Part shown: positions 55,301 through 64,000 of the stretch, one piece after another
How positions within the stretch are numbered: position 1 is the stretch's first letter
Layout of the letters: the number at the start of each line of letters is the position of its first letter
NCBI GenBank assembly: GCA_022818135.1
Contig: JAFMSR010000010.1
Location: 30,256,746 to 30,320,745 of the forward strand
Direction: 5' to 3'
Source: Saxidomus purpurata
Lineage: Eukaryota; Mollusca; Bivalvia; Venerida; Veneridae
DNA length: 64,000 bases
Program-made: the position numbers and the translations under genes
Notes under the pieces: generated by a model
The model's database searches: none
Told to the model about the DNA's origin: nothing
What the model saw: the letters and a program-made list of their open reading frames with translations, nothing else

Positions 55301-58300
55301 CCATAGATTTACTTGAATAAAATCAGATGACGAAGGTTTTCAAAATTAGTTTTATGGTTTTCGAAAAACTATTTTTCATATCATTCTGCATTCCCGAGCA
55401 ACACAAGTCCCTTCAGTGCTTTGATTTCCTTTGTGTATTTTTTCTGTTACATCATAATTAGCCTCTATTATAATAACGGAAGTGGTTTAGTTTGCTGACT
55501 CGAGATAACTTCACCCTTTTGGTTGAAGGCGTTAGCATCGAGCCAGACATTTTATATGACAAAGTAAGAAGTCTAAAATCGGAGGTAGGGGTCTTGTACT
55601 TGTTCTTAGCAGATATCCTATTAACCTGTTTACATATTTTCATTCAGCTTGTATTTCTATTTCTTATCACTGTTAATTGTTTTGCATGTAAAAGTAGTCA
55701 GTTTTCATTAAACAAAAGAAGAAACAGGTGAAAAGTGAAAATAAACAAATGACCATGCAATACAAAGTTAAATTACGTGTTTGTTACTAAAAACAACCAT
55801 TTGACCTTGACCTTCAACTAGAGGTAAAGTGTAAAAATGTCTGTAAAATGTTCAAAATAGATTGCTAATCAAAATGTTTGAAAGAAATATAACAAAAACC
55901 ATTAAAATATACCAAAATATTGCAAAAGATGCAATAAGTAATGGTGAACTTAAACCTATTTAACATTTATAGGGCGTGACCTTGACCTTGAAAATAAACT
56001 ATTTCCACCAATGGAACTTTTGGGAACTTTGTGGTTTCTGAAACTACAGATGTTGGTGATACTGAAAATAATGTTTCATTTCTGTTCAAATTTATTCCCA
56101 CTTTAGCATATTTTTGAGATAGGATGACTGTACTATTATTCTATATACAGTTTGCAACCATTCAATAATATTGTTCTCTAATGTTGAATTTTGAAATCAT
56201 TAATAATAATATAGGTAAAACCACAGGCCACCATATCTTAAAAAAAATAAAATTATTTCAGATCTATAGTCTATATAAAACAATCTAGCAACATACCTTG
56301 TTAATGCTAATGGTGAGCTCCCTACATTTTCTACACATGGGCCATGTGACATCAGCGGGGTCAATGTCAAGACTATAGAGAGCCTCGGAGGTAGAACGTA
56401 TGAGATCTGGCGTCTGTGGACGACTTTTACGGGATATCACAAATTGCACTCTGTCCTGACTAGACTGTAATATGCACAGAAATTTTGCAGTTAGATCAAA
56501 ATTTAAAAAAGCTAAATTGAAATCTGGCTAAAAAAAAACAGTATTTAAAGTTCTTTGCCTCATTTTTCTAAAATTTCAATTAACCAAATAAAACAAAGGA
56601 GCTTAAACATTACCATATATATGTACTAGAAGCCTTCACACAATTTTTTCTACTGTACATTTGAATTGTGACTGTTTACTGTACACCAGACTGTTACATA
56701 CATTGGCTTAATCTTATGTACCATGACCCTGCTGAATTTTCAAAATGGACTAATCAGTTTTTCTCAAGATACCTTTGGGAAATAGCTAAAACTATTTCCA
56801 AAACACACATTAAATTATTCTATGCTGTTTAACCCCAGTAAAAATTGAAACAATACAAGGCACTCCTAAGTGTACTTTACATGCTTAGTTCCCATTTAGC
56901 AATGTCCATCAGAACCATCCATGACATACTGTGATTTGAAAAAGATTGGCATTATAGATAGACAACGTGCAGCATTAGCATATAAAACAATTCTGCAGGG
57001 GGACAAAATTTCATTGATACAAAAAACAAGATAATGTTTCTGCTTACTCAGAATTTCTTTGATAAAATCATCCACTTACCACACAGAAAATAGAGTGCAA
57101 GCAAAATCTACTTGCATAAGAGAAATGGCAAGACAATGTAAAATAACTTGACATCTATCAGAGCAGTTTCCTTTTTCAATATATTCTAAGCTTTTCAAAC
57201 TAAGTTCCAAGTAAGTTACAAAGGCTTTAATAATATCATCGTAGTTCTCTAAACTCTGAAGAACTAGAAAGACAAAGTTATTCTAACGATGACAAAATAT
57301 TTTACACCAAACTAGTTTCTGTTAAATGGATTTTTTGATAAAATGTACTGAGAAAATATTTCTTATTCTGCCAGGTAACCTAGTTTCCATTTTAAAATGT
57401 TCCTTCAATTTGATGTGATAATCCAGTTTTTCACTGAAATATCCCAATCTGAACGTCATAAGAAATGACATTTCCCATTACTCTAACCTCAATAACTATA
57501 TGATTACCCTAGACAGCCCAGATACACATTATGCTTATATCTTGATACAGTGAACATTTGACTAAAGTTTCATGAAAACCCTTCCAAGGGCTTGGGAGAT
57601 ATATTCTCATGACCTTTGACACTTAACTCTGACATTGACCTTAAACTGGCACATGTAGAACACAAGTTTGGCATGTCATATTAACAATCTGAACATTTGA
57701 CCTTAGTTTCATGCAAATCTTTCAAAGGGTTAAGGAAGTACAGTAAAACTCACTTATAACAAACTCAAAACATATTCTTGGTGATAAAGAACACTTGTTT
57801 GGCCTGATATTTTTCCTTCATATTTTATCTTAATATAGCAAGGATATAGCAAACTCGGATATAGCAAAAACTCAGCAATAACAAACGCATTTTAATGTCT
57901 CAACATGACTTTTTCTTCAGATACAAGGAATTTATGTCAAACATGCTCAAGAATGGAAATTTGCCTATGCTACAATATTGGTCAAATATTTTCTTAACCA
58001 AGGTTTGAAATGTTACTATAGATCAACAACAATAAATGAGATGTCATCTAACTGTAACCCATGGTGTTTACTGCATTAATTTCCATTGAGTTAGAAGTAT
58101 AGATATCCCTCAATGCAGTAAGCTGATCTACAGTAATGGTGATTTATGTTTTTGTATAGATTTAAAACTTTTGTGTGATGTGCAATTGGCAAATTACGAA
58201 CATGAAAGTAAAAATAAACTCTGTCCAAGGGAAACCGGCGAGAGAAATTCACGTCAATTCTTTAAGTGCAACAAGTTGAAGAGGTACAAATATGATCCAT

Positions 58301-61300
58301 AAAGGTGTCAGGTGCTAGCAGCATCTCAATTCATTTCTTAGCTATACCAAACTGTGATAATAATTTGACACTGAAATCTGTGTTCTTCAAACCAAACAAA
58401 CCAAAGACCCGTAAGTGTTATCTTGACTTGAGGTGATGGGGTTGGAACATGGGCTCTGCATGTCGTCTTGACAAGATGAACATTTAACCCAAGTTTCATG
58501 AAAATCCTGACTTATATAAATCTAATAAACTTTGGTTGTGGGGTATATTAATATTTAGTTGAGGTCATTGTTATGTTCCTCAATGTGGTGTGTGGTCCTG
58601 CTGTACTCTACTTTTCATCTGACTTCACCTATAACACATTGACTTGTGTCTTTTTATTAAAGAAAATATAACATATCAAGTTTGCCACTTTTTTAAATAA
58701 GTTTTCATCTGGACTGCCCAACTTTGAACAATTCAAGAATGCTTCACACGATGTCATCTTAACTCACCTGTATAACTGCTGCAGCCTGATCCTGTGTACT
58801 ATACGACACATCCTGTCCATTTATTTCAAGAACACGATCATCAGGTCGTAACCTTCCATCTAATGCAGCAAGGCCGTTCGCAACCTACATAAACAATAGA
58901 CAAAAGTTATATCGTGCCATAGAATATATAGAAAATTTTTATTTTGCATTTAAAGCTATGATCTTGATCATATATTATATCTGTCTGAATCAAAGTCAGT
59001 CATATTTGTTTCTTTGTATCATATCTGCAAAATGTTTCATGAATACAGTAGACTCTTTTTCTATAACAAACTCCTCTGGGATCATTTAAATTTGTTCCTT
59101 ATATTTGGAGTATGTTATATCCATATAACAATTAAATAAAGGAATAAAATTGGCCGAGAAAATTTGTTCCGTGTATCTATAATTTCACTCCATGTTTACC
59201 CGATGTCTTAATAAACAGAGTTTACTGTATGTTGTATAATCTTATACACAGTCAACTAAATGCCTGGTATATCTGAAAACTTGCCTAACTTTATGAGCCA
59301 ACTTGCCTAACTATATGAGCCAACTTGCCTAACTATATGAGTCAACTTGCCTAACTATATGAGTCAACTTGCCTAACTATATGAGCCAACAGGATATCTC
59401 AAAGTTGCTCAGTATAAAATTTATACATAGTCATATGGGGAGACAAAACCCTAGTTAGTTAAAGGACCATGATCGCCTGGAACATTACAATGACTTGTAG
59501 CTGTTATTTTTTTTAAAGAAAAATGTCTTGAAGTAAAATTGACCATTATTTGTACTAAAAGCTTTCTTTGCATTGCTTTTGAATCTAGAAGTAAATGTTT
59601 ATGCTATAAATATACCACAGTAATTTTCAATAACTGTGCAAAAAGTAAGAAATGCTTTCTTAAAACAATAAGTCTTGAAGAAACAATCTGAATACAAAAG
59701 AAATCCATAAATCAACATTGTTTAGAGTAAATAGAAAGCAGTTCTATCATAATTCTATCCAAGGAAATTCATTCAAGTGATCCTGGATCATAGAATTTAT
59801 TTGTAATGATTTTCTTTTTCGTAATATCTTCCTGTGAGTATATACCAGTATGTTCATCTACTGGTAGTTCTGATTGACGTAAAACATTTTCTTTCACATC
59901 CTGAAAGACTTGCCTTTCACTAGACATCCTACCAGCAACTACTTGAATAAACATAACCTAAATATTGTCTGTCAGAATATCAATCACTTTATTCAATAAT
60001 AGTTGCCCATGATCCTGATAAATGTACATATTCTTCATATATCAATCACGCTTGTCCTTTTTTATAGATTATAAGATACTGAATCTGTTCAGATTTGTAC
60101 TTTGTATTTTTCCTCCTTTCCTTGTCCCTTCACCCTGTATTGACCTAGTTAGCAGACTGGTTTAATCGAATCAGTGTATCATATAGGAAAGTTCTGATTT
60201 TCTTCTCTAATAATGAAAGCTACGTCTGCCACCTTGAGCCCATATATAAATGTTATCCGGAATTTTATGAACTGAGGTGTGCATTAACCCTTATTATCTA
60301 AAGGAATGCTGGACAGAATTTACAGCAAACTGCCTCAGGCTAATATAAAAGTGTCCTCTTACCAAGTTAAGAATATATACACCAGTTCCATGTCTGAAAA
60401 TACGAAAACACATTTATCAAAAAGAAAAATTTTTTTTACATGATACAAAAACTGCAACTTCAATGTGTATTAATTAACTTCATGATCATAGCATCTTGTA
60501 ATAAAGACTCCCCATGTGACAAAACATTTTGTATAAATGACAGCCCAGAGTGTTCATCTAACCTTTTAAGCTATTCATTTAGTTACATGATTCTAGGTCA
60601 TTATTTCTCGCCAAGTACAGTCTCTTAGGAACCAGATTCATTATAACTGACATAACATGATCTGGGTGGCGGGAAGATTGTGACTAAAACTACAGGTGAA
60701 ATCCTATCCTTTTCTCAGGCCTCTCTAGTATTTGCCAGTTATGAATATATTTTTTTTTGGTTCTGTAGACTTTTATATTAATGGAGTTATTACAGAGTTT
60801 CATTTAATATAGTATTGATAGTGCTTCTCTTTACTATACTTGTGTCAGACAGGTCCTATGATACAGCGTATGAACAAGAGGGCCAAGATGGTCCGATATC
60901 CTATATCGCTCTCCTGGCTACCATTGGCTATAATACAAGGCCATCTATAGCAGAAAGGGTCAATTTTAACCAGGTGTCTCTGATTTTAAACAATCTTGGT
61001 AGAGGTCCACTACATACTGCTATATTCCAACATCTAAGCTCTGGGCCTAGTGATTCTAGACAAGAAGATTTTTAAAGTTTTCCCTTTATAAGGCTATGTT
61101 AAATCAAGTGACCCCCCAGGCATGGTCAATTTTGATATAGGGGTTATGATTCTAACAATACCAAATATCTAAGCTCTAAGCCTTGTGGTTTCAGAGATGA
61201 AGGCTCTTAAAGTTTTTCCTATATAAACCAATATAAAATCAAGTGACACCCCAGACAGGGTTGATTTCGACCTGGGGGTCATAATTTGAACAATCTTGGT

Positions 61301-63838
61301 AGAAGGCCACTAGGCAATGCTATTTGCCAAATATCTAAGCTATAGGTCTTCAGGTTTCCGAGAAGAAAATTTTAAAACTTTCATCAACATTGGCCTAGTT
61401 GTTTCAGAGGAGATGTCATTTGAAGGAAAATGTGAATGTGCATTTTATGCCAGGTGATCTAAAAATACAGACTGGTAGACTGGTGCTCAATCCAGATTGA
61501 CAAATGAATTAAAGACTGGTACCTAAGCCAGACTGCCAAATACTGTATTTATTTCATGCTTGTTGCAAATGACAGTCACTTTTATTTCCAATACAAATAA
61601 AAACTGTCTCCTTATGAAGTTTTATGAAGACATAAAAACAAGAGATATGCTTGTGAAGACATAATATAGAAGAAATGCTAAATATATAGTGAAAGCAGTC
61701 ACTTGGATGTATCATGAACAAGCGTCAGCAGTACTGTATCACAGTTATTTTTAGAATACACCTTACATATGCATGTTCTGCATATGTTAACTTATTTTTT
61801 TCTTCTAATGAAAGGACTATGCCAATAAAATCCAATATATTTACTGTACACTCACCTTTTTCCAACTAATTTAATACCAAGTTGCTTCCCTTTTATTTTG
61901 TTCAACGTTATCTTTAAAATTTCTGAAAAAAAACATGAAATTTAAAAACCTGTTTTCAAAGACATATTGTTTACTTCCAATGTAGAAAGCAAGACAAGTA
62001 GAGGGAATCAATATCACCTAAGTGTTTCTGTGCTTTTCTTTGCCTTTTGAATCAGAATCTATGACTTTCACTTAAATTGGTAACTTCAGTAATAAGGAAC
62101 TCTACTTCTACTCAATATATGAGCATCATTTATTAAATACCAAGAATAATTTATGAAATACTGTGGTATATTTGAATTTCCAGTGACAATTAAAATGCAA
62201 TTACTTCCTGTGAAACTGATTTACAAACAAAAACAAATCTGCTATCAATCAATTATATCACATCCTACCATACGTTCTGAAATTGAAGACTTAGGACTCC
62301 TGTAATGGCATATATGCCTATAAACAGACAGATCTTGTTTGTTTGTCTGGGCTTTGCATGCAATTTGTCTATTCATTCACTACAATCATTCTGATAAATG
62401 GACAGTGGCCATAATTTTGGCAGAACAATTATTGACCAGAAAGAATATAGGGGGAAAACAAGATCACTTGAAATAGGACTGGTCATTACAGAAGGTAGAA
62501 TTGTATTCTACAGTTGTCAGTTTAAAATACAAGACCCCAACAGTCGTTGACTGACTAAATTGACACAGTTTTTGTCGTCAAGGTTACTATATCCATGACA
62601 TTTAAGCCAGTGACATTGTCAATTGTCAATATGTCTTCTAATTCTGAGGATAAAATGTCAAATTACCCAGGAATAACTTCCTGAAGCTGCCTATATAGCC
62701 GCCTAGTAACAACAGGCGAGTCCTCTGACAATGCAGTAAATTAAATATGTATTTTTCTGTCTTTTTATGTATGCTCACATTAAATGAAAGTTTAATAGTT
62801 TATTTACGTCTCATCCAATACATGTACATAGTTAAACATTCATAAATAAGACATAAAACATGCATTGGCCATTCTATCACAGAATTACAAGAGACTACAT
62901 GTATTCATACCATCAGACTGTTTATATACACTGATTCAAAGCTAGATTACCATCGCTTATCAAACATTAAGAACTGCCATAAAATTAATGACAGTAAAAC
63001 ACTGATGAGAGAAAGCTGGCACTTTGAAAACAAACATGGATTCAGGATCTGTAAACTTTTTAAGATGTCAAATGTGCATCAGAACTGATTTAGTGAACAA
63101 TATATGAGGCTCTATTTCTATTCCTGTACATGTTGGGGCACTAGCATTCTTTTTAAGTGTACAACACACGTCTTTCTGTAAAGGTTACCTTCTTTCTCTA
63201 TAGGTCTTTCTTCCTCTGCCCTCTCCCTGTACACAGTTAGGCGAAATATAGGTGAATACTGACTTAACACTTTCCTCGCATTGTAATGGGTGGCTTGTGT
63301 TAAATCTTCACCATTCACCTGAAAACGTGACAAATATCAGAGTAAGGCGCATTGAGCTATGCCTATGTTTGATTCTAGTAAAAACTATTTCTCAACAGTC
63401 AAGACTGGGCACAGCTTTTCTCTAGACAATACATATATACAGTAGACTCCGTTTATAACAAACTCCCAGGGACCATTTATATGTGTTCCTTATATCCATA
63501 GTTTGTTATATCCATATAATTATCATTTTCATATAAAATAAATTAAGAAAAAATCCAGGCACTAAAAAATTGTTCCTTATATCCGGAATTTCGCTATATC
63601 TGAAGTCGTTATATACGGAGTTTACTGTACTCAACTAACTGCCGAGTTCAAACTCTAAATCATAGTCCAGCAATTTTTAACCAATAAAATAACTTTTTGT
63701 AGCTCAGAAAGTCATTAAGTTGATGAGATGTTGCAAGTTTGTGACAAAACATACCTCTAGTATTTGATCTCCAGGCTGTAGTCTACCATCTCTATATATC
63801 ACAGTGTCTGGGAATATTTCTTGAAGTACAATACACAC
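46398..63838 (-). CDS. LNX: LNX1/2-like E3 ubiquitin ligase, C-terminal four-PDZ part (10 exons visible)
   Basis: Exons in transcript order: 63838-63755, 63318-63189, 61922-61856, 60393-60363, 58884-58768, 56464-56297, 50062-49940, 48335-48148, 47803-47645, 46533-46398. All have AG/GT borders and join in frame to 400 residues plus TGA. They encode the end of one PDZ (RDGRLQPGDQILEVNGEDL), a second (QLGIKLVGKR, GLAALDGRLRPDDRVLEING), a third (TLGISIAGGVG, KGDVLLSVNS) and a fourth (GSLGFSVVGG, FKDGRLKCGDMILSVNN). The linker FVPSWLYWQQLP and the end VVSWPGTMV match the PSW..W..LP linker and VSWPGT end of LNX1/LNX2. Those proteins ubiquitinate Numb and scaffold membrane proteins; their RING, zinc fingers and NPAY motif are N-terminal and must lie beyond the right edge. 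One exon is only 31 bases. Introns hold many mobile elements. Confidence 0.95.
46918..47101. mobile_element. pogo-type MITE, 184 bp
   Basis: CAGTAAACTCCGTATACAAC at the left, 'gttataaacagagtttactg' at the right, TA on both sides. Lies in the last intron of the LNX-like gene. Confidence 0.85.
47968..48128 (+). repeat. tRNA-derived SINE, family B
   Basis: A tRNA-like head with A box region 'ttgcgcagtgttagctcatt' and a perfect-looking B box 'gggttcgatccc' is followed by a 3' tail 'ttgtttcacaatcgagaata' ending in 'aataaattagtataaact'. The tail is shared with the insert inside the SINE at 17232. It is not a functional tRNA gene: the acceptor and anticodon arms do not fold. Confidence 0.65.
48812..49668 (+). 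mobile_element. pearl-type Helitron-like element (family P), best-preserved copy
   Basis: Left end 'caagagggccatgatggccc' forms a hairpin (agggcca/tggccct). Four core units of about 170 bp follow ('caatgctacatgccaaatat', 'aagctctaggccttgtggtt', 'ggggtcataatttgaacaa'). Then come 'catcaacattggcccagtgg', the ACGG microsatellite ('gtggacggacggacgtacga') and the right end 'ttgtgccaggtgagctaaaa'. Located in the LNX intron between exons at 48335 and 49940. Confidence 0.8.
50278..51358 (+). mobile_element. pearl-type Helitron-like element (family Q), best-preserved copy
   Basis: Left end 'acaagagctgtccctcacaa'. Five to six core units of 170-178 bp, some almost identical ('atgcatgacaaagttacagt', 'gcacgcgacacgtcgtcttg'). 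Microsatellite 'acggacggacggacagacgg' and end 'gcaattttaatatgccaccc' with a hairpin of ATGCC...GGCAT, then 'aaaaata'. In an LNX intron. Confidence 0.85.
52283..52743 (+). mobile_element. hairpin-ended element (family T) inserted in the satellite
   Basis: Ends 'gtgtcgccctttcggagaaa' and 'gaagggcgacacaattaagt' plus a GTGTT...GAACAC hairpin. The core has two units of about 185 bp ('ttcttcatcaaactttcaaa', 'gtaggtcaagatcatatttt', 'cagagttatgccccttttt'). The same core and right end are used by the element at 25456. Satellite sequence continues directly on both sides. Confidence 0.65.
53090..54690 (+). pseudogene. decayed LINE with reverse transcriptase and RNase H traces
   Basis: At 53110-53230 the frames give AIKEKEVTLVNWIELQKR, AFDKVWTNCLLVKLLWNGM: the reverse transcriptase block with a frameshift. 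At 54110-54500 the frames give AAIQDGGAGIVTMYTTGG, NYKAEIEAII, LTDAL, KVSLKWMH and YGVHGNGMAEQLANQGI, which form an RNase H domain (aspartate of TD, NYKAE, GN.mAe.LA). Domain order RT-RNase H suggests the I/Jockey group. Many frameshifts and stops. Confidence 0.65.
55131..56296. other. LNX intron, nothing recognised
   Basis: AT-rich intron DNA without repeat-family matches seen; two short 'gaccttgaccttcaa'-type fragments near 55803 and 55978 may be scraps of pearl-type cores. Confidence 0.4.
57741..57940. mobile_element. pogo-type MITE, right end eroded
   Basis: The left end CAGTAAAACTCACTTATAAC preceded by TA is clear, and inner blocks 'cttaatatagcaaggatata' and 'caaactcggatatagcaaaa' fit the family. 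The right inverted end is too changed to place. Confidence 0.55.
59046..59227. mobile_element. pogo-type MITE, 182 bp
   Basis: Starts CAGTAGACTCTTTTTCTATA, ends 'aataaacagagtttactg', TA on both sides. Inner order is inverted relative to the copy at 44233 ('ttccttatatttggagtatg'). Confidence 0.8.
59279..59391 (+). repeat. 22-bp minisatellite, five copies
   Basis: Unit 'aacttgcctaactatatgag' plus 'cc' or 'tc', almost identical in all copies, directly right of a MITE in an LNX intron. Confidence 0.9.
60873..61465 (+). mobile_element. pearl-type element (family P), shortened
   Basis: Left end 'aacaagagggccaagatggt', three eroded core units, the 'catcaacattggcctagttg' block and right end 'atgccaggtgatctaaaaat'. 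The microsatellite is almost lost. In the LNX intron between exons at 60393 and 61856. Confidence 0.7.
63440..63627. mobile_element. pogo-type MITE, 188 bp
   Basis: Starts CAGTAGACTCCGTTTATAAC and ends 'cgttatatacggagtttactg' minus its first base, TA on both sides. The best-preserved inverted ends of the family in this window. Confidence 0.85.
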
Positions 63839-64000
63839 CTGGAATACATAGACAAAGTCTGACTACGTCCACGATCAGATATCTACATAAATTTCAAGTG
63901 CAACACCATTTTAAAAGATAAAATGATGTGATGATATTTCCTGATAATTACGCCATGCAGCAGATTCCTTTGAACGAAATTAACGAATGCATACAACATA

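Noticed and set aside
46398..63838. Annotation as MPDZ/PATJ multi-PDZ protein
   Set aside because: Single PDZ domains resemble those proteins, but the PSW..W..LP linker, the order of the domains and the VSWPGT end fit LNX1/2.

Overview
The window looks like nuclear DNA of a mollusc, most likely a bivalve. It is AT-rich, has small exons in long introns, and carries many mobile elements with the pearl-type layout known from clams and oysters: terminal hairpins, a tandem core of about 170 bp and an ACGG-like microsatellite. It also holds tRNA-derived SINEs, pogo-type MITEs and decayed LINE and Ty3/gypsy pieces. No bacterial features are present. Species assignment is inference.

Left part (1-23.5 kb): a minus-strand molybdo-flavoenzyme gene of the aldehyde oxidase/xanthine dehydrogenase family runs from 23395 to 2962 in nine visible exons and continues off the left edge. 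Two intronless plus-strand genes lie within or beside it. One is a 236-residue B-box/coiled-coil (TRIM-like) protein at 1017. The other, inside the 14.4-kb intron between exons at 6064 and 20459, is a large protein of about 1,070 residues that joins an ankyrin-repeat array to a Mab-21/cGAS-like nucleotidyltransferase with all three metal-binding acidic residues intact. This last gene is the most exciting item: a candidate ankyrin-armed cGAS-like receptor. A 60-bp minisatellite sits just upstream of it.

Middle part (23.5-46 kb): a run of exactly 500 N interrupts the contig where the N-terminal half of the oxidase should follow, and those exons are not seen to the right. Then come an unidentified coding exon or ORF at 26.75-27.2 kb, a near-perfect 78-bp palindrome at 28.3 kb, and a four-exon minus-strand gene (36001-30400) for a 462-residue KY/hillarin-type transglutaminase-like protein with an acylation-type MGC start. 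From 36 to 46 kb there is no gene, only transposon relics and local duplications.

Right part (46.4-64 kb): the 3' ten exons of a minus-strand LNX1/2-like gene (ligand of Numb protein X), encoding 400 residues with four PDZ domains and the typical C-terminus. The RING end lies beyond the right edge. Its introns hold five copies or relatives of one 180-188 bp MITE family counting the one just downstream, plus pearl-type elements and a roughly 171-bp satellite array broken open by later insertions.

The genes do not form a pathway. What links the TRIM-like and nucleotidyltransferase genes is that both belong to families expanded in molluscan innate immunity and both are intronless and antisense to the oxidase.
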